Origin: Chryseobacterium soli | GTDB lineage: Bacteria > Bacteroidota > Bacteroidia > Flavobacteriales > Weeksellaceae | Length of the DNA stretch: 35,942 nucleotides | Direction of reading: 5' to 3' | Assembly (NCBI RefSeq): GCF_000737705.1 | Contig: NZ_JPRH01000015.1 | Coordinates: 1-35,942 of the forward strand | In this document: positions 26,014 to 32,757 of the stretch, piece by piece | Numbering within the stretch: the stretch's first letter is position 1 | Layout: the number at the start of each line of letters is the position of its first letter | The notes under the pieces: model-generated | Database searches by the model: none | What the model was told of the DNA's origin: nothing | Seen by the model: only the letters and a program-made list of their open reading frames with translations | Position numbers and translations under genes: made by a program

Positions 26014-27474
26014 ATGTCTATTCATAACAAAATTGTAGAGACAGCCATCACTTTCGATGACGTTCTTCTAGTCCCTGCTTATTCTGAAGTTTTACCTAAT
26101 CAGGTATCATTAAAATCAAGACTTACCGACAAAATAACGCTGAATGTTCCGATAGTTTCTGCTGCGATGGACACCGTTACTGAAGGAGATCTGGCTATTG
26201 CGCTGGCAAGAGTCGGAGGTTTAGGTTTCATCCACAAAAACATGACGATCGCTGAACAGGCGGCACAGGTTAATCGCGTAAAGCGTTCCGAAAACGGAAT
26301 GATCTTCGATCCCGTAACCCTTTCTAAAGACCATACGTTAGCCGAAGCTAAAGAAACTATGGCCAAATATAAGATCTCAGGTCTTCCTGTAGTAGATGCA
26401 GATAATGTGTTGATCGGGATTATTACCAACAGAGATGTAAAGTATCAGGAAAATCTTGATATGAAGGTGGAGGAGATCATGACAAAGAATAATCTGATTA
26501 CTTCAGATAAAAATACCAATCTTGAAAAAGCGAAAGAAATTCTCCTTAAAAGCAGAGTTGAAAAGCTTCCTATCGTAGATAAAGACAATAGACTGGTTGG
26601 ATTGATCACGATTAAAGATATCGACAATCAGCTTGAATATCCTAATGCCAACAAAGACGAAAAGGGACGCCTTATCGTAGGTGCCGGAGTTGGAGTTGGA
26701 GAAGATACGATGGATAGAATTGCTGCTTTGGTAAAAGCCGGAGTAGATATCATTGGAATCGATTCTGCACACGGACATTCTAAAGGTGTACTGGATAAAA
26801 TCTCTGATATCAGAAAAGCATATCCGGATTTGGATATCGTGGGAGGAAATATTGTAACTGCAGAAGCTGCCAAAGACCTTATCGAAGCTGGAGCCAACGT
26901 TCTTAAAGTAGGAGTGGGGCCAGGATCTATCTGTACGACAAGAGTAGTCGCAGGAGTAGGTGTTCCTCAGTTATCTGCTATTTACAACGTGTACGAATAC
27001 GCTCAATCTAAGAATGTAACGGTAATTGCTGATGGTGGAATCAAACTTTCAGGAGATATTGTAAAAGCTATCGCAAGTGGAGCAGGAGCAGTAATGCTGG
27101 GTTCTCTTTTAGCGGGGACGGATGAGGCTCCGGGAGAAGAGATTATATTCCAGGGAAGAAAATTCAAATCTTACCAGGGAATGGGAAGTCTTTCTGCCAT
27201 GAAGAGAGGTGGAAAGGAAAGATATTTCCAGAGTGAAGCTAAAAAATTCGTTCCGGAAGGAATTGAAGGTCGTGTTCCTCACAAAGGAAAACTAGAAGAT
27301 GTGATCTTCCAGCTTACCGGTGGTTTAAGAGCCGGTATGGGATATTGCGGTGCAAAAGATGTGGAAGCTTTACAGAAAGATACTAAAATGGTCATGATTA
27401 CAGGAAGCGGATTGAAGGAATCTCACCCGCATGATGTGATCATCACACAGGAAGCTCCCAATTATTCTTTCTAA
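26014..27474 (+). CDS. guaB: Inosine-5'-monophosphate dehydrogenase
   Basis: The 486-residue product has the full-length domain order: the barrel start TFDDVLLVPAYSEVLP (14-29), two CBS domains (about 95-205; AKYKISGLPVVDADN, KSRVEKLPIVDKDNRLVGLITIKDI), then the rest of the barrel. It has the catalytic loop GVGPGSICTTRVVAG with Cys307, NAD-side ADGGIKLSGDI, and the flap region RGGKERYF. It converts IMP to XMP with NAD+, the committed step to guanine nucleotides, in the cytoplasm. It is transcribed alone, between a promoter-like element and a strong two-way terminator. Confidence 0.98.
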   Translation: MSIHNKIVETAITFDDVLLVPAYSEVLPNQVSLKSRLTDKITLNVPIVSAAMDTVTEGDLAIALARVGGLGFIHKNMTIAEQAAQVNRVKRSENGMIFDPVTLSKDHTLAEAKETMAKYKISGLPVVDADNVLIGIITNRDVKYQENLDMKVEEIMTKNNLITSDKNTNLEKAKEILLKSRVEKLPIVDKDNRLVGLITIKDIDNQLEYPNANKDEKGRLIVGAGVGVGEDTMDRIAALVKAGVDIIGIDSAHGHSKGVLDKISDIRKAYPDLDIVGGNIVTAEAAKDLIEAGANVLKVGVGPGSICTTRVVAGVGVPQLSAIYNVYEYAQSKNVTVIADGGIKLSGDIVKAIASGAGAVMLGSLLAGTDEAPGEEIIFQGRKFKSYQGMGSLSAMKRGGKERYFQSEAKKFVPEGIEGRVPHKGKLEDVIFQLTGGLRAGMGYCGAKDVEALQKDTKMVMITGSGLKESHPHDVIITQEAPNYSF

Positions 27475-27494
27475 AATAATTGATACCCTATACA

Positions 27495-27530
27495 AAATAA
27501 AAGCTGCACAGATCTGTGCAGCTTTTATTT
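27495..27530. terminator. Bidirectional terminator between guaB and the DsbA-like gene
   Basis: A 36-base perfect palindrome centred on GATC, with core AAAAGCTGCACA/TGTGCAGCTTTT. Flanking A and T runs let it work on both convergent transcripts. Confidence 0.92.
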
Positions 27531-27540
27531 ATGGTGTAAA

Positions 27541-28059
27541 CTAAGAAACTAGTTCAATAAAAGAATCATACGTTCCATCGTAATCTTCCCATTTTTGATT
27601 ATTAACAAAGAAGGAAGGGGTTCCGTTGACACCGCTTCTTACTCCTCCTTCAAAATCAGCTTCTATCTTATCTTGAAGATCGGAAGTGGTGATATCGTTC
27701 TCAATTTTGTTGACATCCAGCTGTAAAGCAGTAACATAGCCTTTAAGCATTTCTTCGTTCAGAATATTTTGATTGCTGTAGATGAGGTCATGCATTTCCC
27801 AGAACTTTCCTTGCTTTCCAGCCGCTTCGGCTATGGTGGCTGCTGCCATTGCATATTGATGGGCATCCGTTAAAGGGAAATTTCTGAAGACAAAAGCAAC
27901 ATCATCGGCATATTCTTCAATAAATCTTTTGACCAGAGGGAAGGCATGTCCACAGTAAGGACACTGATAGTCCCCATACTCCACCAATACAATTTTTGCG
28001 GTATCAATATCTCCTATTACATGGTCATTAGGCCCAACAGGAATTCTTAAAATAGACAT
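27541..28059 (-). CDS. DsbA-like thioredoxin-fold protein (cytoplasmic)
   Basis: The 172-residue product has a thioredoxin/DsbA-family layout. The active site is YGDYQCPYCGHAFP with a CPYC pair (about 33-36). A helical insert follows (YAMAAATIAEAAGKQGKFWEMHDLIYS), and the cis-Pro loop is GVNGTPSFFVN (about 147-157). No signal peptide precedes the fold, so it should be cytoplasmic rather than a periplasmic disulfide-forming enzyme. It lies 2 bases after the peroxiredoxin gene and may recycle it or repair oxidised thiols (inference). Confidence 0.92.
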   Translation of the reverse strand: MSILRIPVGPNDHVIGDIDTAKIVLVEYGDYQCPYCGHAFPLVKRFIEEYADDVAFVFRNFPLTDAHQYAMAAATIAEAAGKQGKFWEMHDLIYSNQNILNEEMLKGYVTALQLDVNKIENDITTSDLQDKIEADFEGGVRSGVNGTPSFFVNNQKWEDYDGTYDSFIELVS

Positions 28060-28061
28060 AA

Positions 28062-28529
28062 TTATGGGTTTTGAGTTAAATTTTCCAATGCATCTATGAT
28101 TCCGTCAGCGCCAGGATTAATACCATCCGGAGAAAGATAACTCCACTGGATAATTCCTTCTTTGTCGATTACAAATAAGGCTCTTTTTGAAGTGCCGTTT
28201 TCTTCATTATATACTCCATACGCCTTGGAGACTTCTCCTTTCGGATTAAAATCTGCCAGTAAAGGATAATGAAGTTTTCTGTTTTCCATAAAGGCATCAT
28301 GGCACCATGCGCTGTCTACGGAAATCCCCAGAATATCTGCATTGTATTTATGGAAAATACTGAGCATTTCGTTGTAAAGGGCGACCTGATCACCACACAC
28401 ATGGCTCCAGTCTGAAGGAAAAAAGACTGGGATGGTTTTTTTACCTAGGAAATCAGAACGTTTGAGTTTCTGATCGGGAGTAGCAGGAAGGTCAAAATCC
28501 GGAGCTGATTTTCCTTGCTGTACTATCAT
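28062..28529 (-). CDS. Peroxiredoxin (AhpC/TSA family)
   Basis: The 155-residue product starts GKSAPDFDLPATPDQKLKRSDFLGKK. It has the active-site region PVFFPSDWSHVCGDQV with the peroxidatic Cys near 45, in a variant context (SHVC, where many family members have TPVC/TPIC). A second Cys is in DSAWCHDAF, and RALFVIDKEGIIQWSYLSP closes the fold. It reduces hydrogen peroxide or organic hydroperoxides in the cytoplasm. It is the first gene of a two-gene operon with the DsbA-like protein, 2 bases apart. Confidence 0.93.
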   Translation of the reverse strand: MIVQQGKSAPDFDLPATPDQKLKRSDFLGKKTIPVFFPSDWSHVCGDQVALYNEMLSIFHKYNADILGISVDSAWCHDAFMENRKLHYPLLADFNPKGEVSKAYGVYNEENGTSKRALFVIDKEGIIQWSYLSPDGINPGADGIIDALENLTQNP

Positions 28530-28936
28530 TATATTGTGAGTTGAGGTTAATATTTTTCTAATTATAACTGAATGTAGAAATAAGAATTTAGATATGGTTA
28601 CGATTGTCTGTTAATATTTAAATATTAAATTGCCATTATTGGTTGAAAGTGTATAATGTATTTTATCAGTTATTAATTTTGCTTTTTATCAAAATATTAA
28701 ATAACTATTAAGTGTTTTTAACTAATTTATGAATTAATTGATGTAATAGAGAATTATTTGTTTGAATTTTTAAAATTTATATTTTAATGTAATTTTATTA
28801 TTAATGAATTATTTTTTATTTTAATTGTTTTTTATTATTGATCTGTTTATTTTTTTGATTATTGTTTGTATTTTTCATATAATATCGATTTTTATTGTTA
28901 TAAAGGTTAAATTTAGCATGCGAAAATAAGTAATAA
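28530..28936. other. A+T-rich intergenic region without genes
   Basis: About 400 bases between the divergent peroxiredoxin and metalloprotease genes. It is almost entirely A and T from 28620 to 28900 and has no reading frame. TAAATTTA near 28909-28916 differs by one base from the -7 consensus for the rightward gene. No hairpin with a T-run is evident. Confidence 0.65.
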
Positions 28937-30811
28937 ATGAAAAAAGTAATTTTTATTGGTTTGTGTTTGCTGGGAGTTAAAAATTTTGCTCAGCAAAGAC
29001 AGTGGACGTGCGATTTTGACAACGTACAGAATGTGTATCAAAAACAGAATAAAGAAGTTGATGATATGATTCACAAGATTCGTGATAGAATTCTTAAAAG
29101 TGCAAAAACTGATGTTGGCAGTCAAAATGTTTTTAATAAAACAGTAAATGGCGTTTATGAAATCCCTGTAGTTGTACATGTGATTGTACCGACAGGTGCT
29201 GCTATAGGATCTTCTTATAATAAGACTGATGCACAGATTCAGGCGTGGTTAGATCATTGTAACCAAATGTATGCTGGTACTTATCAATGGGGGCAAGCAA
29301 TTCCTGCAGATTTTGGAACAGCTGCTACAATGCCAATAAAATTAGTTTTGGCAAAGAGAGATCCCAACTGTAACCCTACTACAGGAATTGTAAGATACAA
29401 TGGAGGTAGCCTTGCGGATTATGATACTTATGGAGTCAAAAGAAGTGGGGCTAATGGGGTGACAACTGCACAGATTAAAACAATTGCGCCTCACTGGGCT
29501 GAAGCTTCTTATTTTAATATCTATATTATGAATAAGGTAGATGGTGGTGGGACGTACGGAATTATGGGGTGGGCAGGTCTGCCACAAAATCCAGATTCTG
29601 CATATGAGTCATTCATGAAGTCTTTCGTTGTTACGCTTCAAGATGATGTTACTCTGGCACATGAATTTGGGCATAGCATGGGATTACTCCATACTTTCGG
29701 AAATGCTAATGCAGAAGCACCGGCAGGAACAGCTTCTACAGCTTATTGCCCGGTACTAACGTATAATGATTGTACTAGAGATGATGATGGTGTTTGCGAT
29801 ACAGAAACATCAAGAAGTATGCTTAATGATTTTCCTGTTTTAACCAATAATGATATGAATTATTGTACAGGTTCGAACTATCAAGGTGTTCAGTACAATA
29901 TGATGAATTATACAAATCCTCCTGCGTTTAAATTTACCAATGGACAGCATGATCGATCTGCTACTTACTTCTTTTTAATGAAGGGTTCATTGAGTACTTC
30001 TCTTGGTGCAACAGCTCCATCATCAACTGCTAGTATAGGTACACCTATTGCTGCATGTACTCCAAGTGGTTTGGCTAATCCTGCTACTAATAATTATTTT
30101 GTTGGACCTACTTTGGTTAAACTGGGAAATATCAATAATGCGAGTACTGGGGTTTGGATGTATTCTCCTAACTATTATGAAGATTTTACCGGTGCAAATT
30201 GTCTTAGAGCTACTTCTACTCAATTGTTAGCAAGCCAGTCTCAAAACCTTCAGGTAAATGTTTCGGATGAAGGTAATTCTGTACGTGCATGGATTGACTA
30301 TAATAACAATGGTACTTTTGAAGCTTCAGAGTTAGTAGGAACTGGTGATAATATTACTATTGACCCAACTACTTTGATAGGTGTTTTCAATGCTAATTTT
30401 ACTGCTCCAGCTTCGGTTGTTTTAAATACTCCGTTGAGAATGAGAGTAATTGTGGATTATAATAATGCAAATATTACTCCTTGTGGGCAATTGAAATGGG
30501 GGCAAGCTGAAGATTATACTGTTAAATTTGTTACTAGCTTAGGGACATCTGAAGTGAAAGCAGATGACAATGATTTAGTTATCTATCCTAACCCGGTTGC
30601 TACAGGTGATAAAGTTTTCATTAAAGCTAAAAATGGAAAGAACTTAAAAGTTTCTATTTCTGATATGTCAGGAAGATTGGTTGCAAGTCCTTCAGTAAGT
30701 GAAGAAGGAAACGGAATCTTCAAGATTAATCAGCAGCTTGAAAAAGGAGTATATATGGTTCAGATCTCTAACGGGAAAGACAGTAAAACTTCTAAATTGA
30801 TTATTAAATAA
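28937..30811 (+). CDS. Secreted M43-family zinc metalloprotease with type IX sorting domain
   Basis: The 624-residue product has a signal peptide (1-18, ending KNFAQ). The M43/pappalysin-like catalytic domain (about 60-360) has the extended zinc motif HEFGHSMGLLH (His242, His246, His252; Glu243 catalytic) and the Met-turn YNMMNY (Met322-323). A GEVED-type beta domain spans about 412-535 (VRAWIDYNNNGTFEASEL, MRVIVDYNN, WGQAEDYTV). The last ~75 residues are a type A T9SS sorting domain (VIYPNPVATGDKVFIKA, ISDMSGRLV, KGVYMVQIS, SKLIIK). It is secreted or attached to the surface by the type IX system and digests proteins extracellularly. It is a single-gene unit with its own terminator. Confidence 0.96.
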   Translation: MKKVIFIGLCLLGVKNFAQQRQWTCDFDNVQNVYQKQNKEVDDMIHKIRDRILKSAKTDVGSQNVFNKTVNGVYEIPVVVHVIVPTGAAIGSSYNKTDAQIQAWLDHCNQMYAGTYQWGQAIPADFGTAATMPIKLVLAKRDPNCNPTTGIVRYNGGSLADYDTYGVKRSGANGVTTAQIKTIAPHWAEASYFNIYIMNKVDGGGTYGIMGWAGLPQNPDSAYESFMKSFVVTLQDDVTLAHEFGHSMGLLHTFGNANAEAPAGTASTAYCPVLTYNDCTRDDDGVCDTETSRSMLNDFPVLTNNDMNYCTGSNYQGVQYNMMNYTNPPAFKFTNGQHDRSATYFFLMKGSLSTSLGATAPSSTASIGTPIAACTPSGLANPATNNYFVGPTLVKLGNINNASTGVWMYSPNYYEDFTGANCLRATSTQLLASQSQNLQVNVSDEGNSVRAWIDYNNNGTFEASELVGTGDNITIDPTTLIGVFNANFTAPASVVLNTPLRMRVIVDYNNANITPCGQLKWGQAEDYTVKFVTSLGTSEVKADDNDLVIYPNPVATGDKVFIKAKNGKNLKVSISDMSGRLVASPSVSEEGNGIFKINQQLEKGVYMVQISNGKDSKTSKLIIK

Positions 30812-30834
30812 TTTTTAATCAATATATAATATCA

Positions 30835-30863
30835 ATGCCTCCATTCATATGGAGGCATTTTTT
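30835..30863 (+). terminator. Terminator of the metalloprotease gene
   Basis: ATGCCTCCAT (30835-30844) pairs perfectly with ATGGAGGCAT (30849-30858), tetraloop TCAT, followed by a run of T. Confidence 0.93.
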
Positions 30864-30875
30864 GTTTAAAAAGGG

Positions 30876-31071
30876 TTAAGGTATTTTATGATATTGAAAT
30901 CTTGGCTTGATAACTATATTTAAAAATTTACCCTTCGATCTTGCTTCTTTACATTGAGAAACAATACCTGCTGGAACTTTGAGGTAGTCGTAAACCGCTC
31001 CCGACTGATATGATTCTTACTATTTCAGTCTCCGGGAAATAGAAGCAATGGTTTACAGCACTTGATGGTAT
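30876..31071 (-). pseudogene. KTSC-domain pseudogene (frameshifted, start lost)
   Basis: The minus strand encodes the two halves of a small KTSC-domain protein in different frames. From 31071, 19-20 codons read (I)PSSAVNHCFYFPETEIVRI. After one extra base near 31012 the next frame reads YQSGAVYDYLKVPAGIVSQC, then KEARSKGKFLNIVIKPRF and QYHKIP, and stops at 30876. The parts SGAVYDYLKVP and ARSKGKFLNIVIKPRF are the KTSC core. Family members commonly begin MPSS, and here the first codon is ATA instead of ATG. One frameshift plus a lost start argues for a decayed gene of about 65 codons; a sequencing error could explain only the first. Bases 31072-31226 upstream hold nothing convincing. Confidence 0.75.
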
Positions 31072-31226
31072 ATTATTTCCTATCAAAAAATATTCCTGAA
31101 AGTTAAAATATATCTCTAAGCTACAAACTTCAGGTTATGCAAATCCTTTGTGCTTTTATTATCTAAAATTTTATATCTGTTTAAAAAATCAGGACTTTGC
31201 ATAATGGGGTAACTTTAAAAGTTAGT

Positions 31227-31637
31227 TTAATTATTTTTACTTAATTTCTTGCATTTACATGGAGGTGGGGCTCCATCAAAATCTTTATCATCAAAATGTA
31301 GGTAATAGTTTTGATTTTTTCTTTCAATAAATAATGTTAAACTATCTTTCTTTTTAGAGACATAATCTCCTATCTCTATTTTACTCCTCCACTGATCAAG
31401 TAATGGCAAACATATTTCCCCGAAATTCATATAAGCATTCATATGATTTGTTGTATCTGCAACCTCTCCTAAGTATTTATATCTGTTCATTTCAATTGGT
31501 GAAAAATCATTCAAGAAAAGTTTTTCATCCGATTCAAAAAAATCAGAAACACCTTTCTTTTCTAAATTAAAATAGATGAACAAAAAAATAAAACCAATAA
31601 GGGAAATCAAAAACATTATTTTATTACTACTTTTCAT
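31227..31637 (-). CDS. Small membrane-anchored protein of unknown function
   Basis: The 136-residue product has one hydrophobic segment at residues 8-23 (MFLISLIGFIFLFIYF). It probably acts as an uncleaved anchor, with the remaining ~110 residues in the periplasm. The soluble part contains FSPIEMNRYKYLGEVADTTN and NYYLHFDDKDFDGAPP and ends CKCKKLSKNN. I recognise no family. It is a lone leftward gene in the A+T-rich accessory stretch near the RHS gene; proteins of this kind often are orphan immunity or lipoprotein-like genes, but nothing here proves it. Confidence 0.65.
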   Translation of the reverse strand: MKSSNKIMFLISLIGFIFLFIYFNLEKKGVSDFFESDEKLFLNDFSPIEMNRYKYLGEVADTTNHMNAYMNFGEICLPLLDQWRSKIEIGDYVSKKKDSLTLFIERKNQNYYLHFDDKDFDGAPPPCKCKKLSKNN

Positions 31638-31775
31638 ATTTGCATTTTATATGTAAAGATATAAAATGAGGTAGTTTACTAAAAAGTAATTATTAATAAA
31701 GCTACCGCACAATAAATATGCTATAAAATATATTTCACAAAAAATATTAGATGTTTATTTAACTCATAAAATATT

Positions 31776-31783
31776 TATATTTG
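31776..31783 (+). promoter_or_regulatory. Possible -7 element of the gene at 31830
   Basis: TATATTTG matches TAnnTTTG 46 bases before the start codon. No TTG sits at ideal -33 distance, and background A+T content is very high. Confidence 0.4.
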
Positions 31784-31829
31784 TTATGTTAATAAAATAT
31801 GGTATTACCTCATTATTAAAACACATATT

Positions 31830-32258
31830 ATGAAAAAAATTATTGTATTCTTTTCTCTATTCGCTATTTCTCTTTGTTCTGCACAGGTTGCTCCGCCACC
31901 GCCATCAATGCCTACTAACGAAAATAAAATTCTTATCGATAAACTTATTAAAGTAACGGATTTTGAAGACTATTTTAACAATTACTGCAAGAAAAAAATA
32001 GAACAAACGGCTAAGGAAAATAATTGGGATGATAAGAAAAAACAAGAGATTGTCAACAGTGTAAATTTTGAGCGTTTCAACGCTACGATCTATAATGCTT
32101 TTGCAAGAGATTCTAAAGAAAATTTAGAGGATATGATTGTTTTATTTAGGAAATTAAATGAAAATCACAATTCATCTATGATAAAATTGATCCCTATAAA
32201 TGCAATGATACAGTATAGTCTTGAGGGTTTTGTTGAAAGATTAGTAGAAGAAAAATAG
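31830..32258 (+). CDS. Small secreted helical protein of unknown function
   Basis: The 142-residue product has a clear signal peptide (1-19, ending LCSAQ), a Pro-rich start of the mature chain (VAPPPPSMPT), then a mainly helical, charged domain (ILIDKLIKVTDFEDYFNNYC, KKKQEIVNSVNFERFNATIY, MIQYSLEGFVERLVEEK). The helical pattern vaguely recalls DUF2059-type secreted proteins, but this is not a firm match. It is convergent with the gene at 32296-32757, with a shared two-way terminator. Confidence 0.72.
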   Translation: MKKIIVFFSLFAISLCSAQVAPPPPSMPTNENKILIDKLIKVTDFEDYFNNYCKKKIEQTAKENNWDDKKKQEIVNSVNFERFNATIYNAFARDSKENLEDMIVLFRKLNENHNSSMIKLIPINAMIQYSLEGFVERLVEEK

Positions 32259-32302
32259 AATAAAAAAATGAAGGACTTTTTTGTCCTCCATTTTTTTATT
32301 CT
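32257..32302. terminator. Bidirectional terminator between convergent genes
   Basis: Two 20-base arms (32257-32276 and 32283-32302) pair with one mismatch around a loop of six T. The A-run/T-run arms serve both strands. The left arm overlaps the last bases of the stop codon of the rightward gene and the right arm covers the stop of the leftward gene. Confidence 0.88.
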
Positions 32303-32757
32303 ATAGATATATTGTCAAGACTAAAAATTATAAAAAAACAAATTATATATGCAATCATATTTTCATTTTTATTATAAACTAAAAGTCTGTATTTTTTATT
32401 CGAAGAAAATATTTTAGGCACATAGCATTCCAGTATTAGATTATTATTACTATAAAAACTGTAATTCGGATTAATATTTAATGCTTTATATCTATGGGTA
32501 ATAATTTCATTATTTATTCTAAAGGTATTGTTATCAATCATAGAGATTTCAGGAATAAATTTTGAAAATTCTATTTTCAATTTCCTATAAAATAAAATTT
32601 GTTTTAATTTAGAAGTTAGTATATGCTCCTTATTTATAAAAAACTTTGAAGTAAAGATAAAACCCCCATGATTTCTTTTCACTAAAATTTCTTTGTCATC
32701 AAAACGAAGTAAATAATCACCCCTATTTATCATTTCAAATGTAAGCTCACTCATCAT
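32296..32757 (-). CDS. Unknown protein coupled to RHS gene; candidate immunity protein
   Basis: The 153-residue product has no signal peptide. It starts (M)MSELTFEMINRGDYLLRFDD and is rich in Ile, Asn, Phe and Lys, with a hydrophobic C-terminal stretch (MIAYIICFFIIFSLDNI) that could be a membrane segment. Its start overlaps the RHS stop as ATGATGA, so translation is coupled. A small gene directly behind and coupled to an RHS gene with a unique C-terminal tail is the usual place for the cognate immunity protein. No family is recognised; a C-terminal membrane segment would fit protection against a membrane-acting toxin, but this is inference. Its A+T content is visibly higher than that of the RHS core, as in many immunity genes. 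Confidence 0.7.
   Translation of the reverse strand: MMSELTFEMINRGDYLLRFDDKEILVKRNHGGFIFTSKFFINKEHILTSKLKQILFYRKLKIEFSKFIPEISMIDNNTFRINNEIITHRYKALNINPNYSFYSNNNLILECYVPKIFSSNKKYRLLVYNKNENMIAYIICFFIIFSLDNISIE

Noticed and set aside
28530..28936. Possible small RNA or riboswitch in the A+T-rich gap
   Set aside because: No stable hairpin, conserved riboswitch core or terminator could be seen; low-complexity A+T sequence only.
31116..31202. 28-codon minus-strand reading frame beginning MQSPDFLNRYKIL upstream of the KTSC remnant
   Set aside because: Looks mildly coding-like and might be the lost front of a larger gene, but it is too short and matches nothing I recognise.
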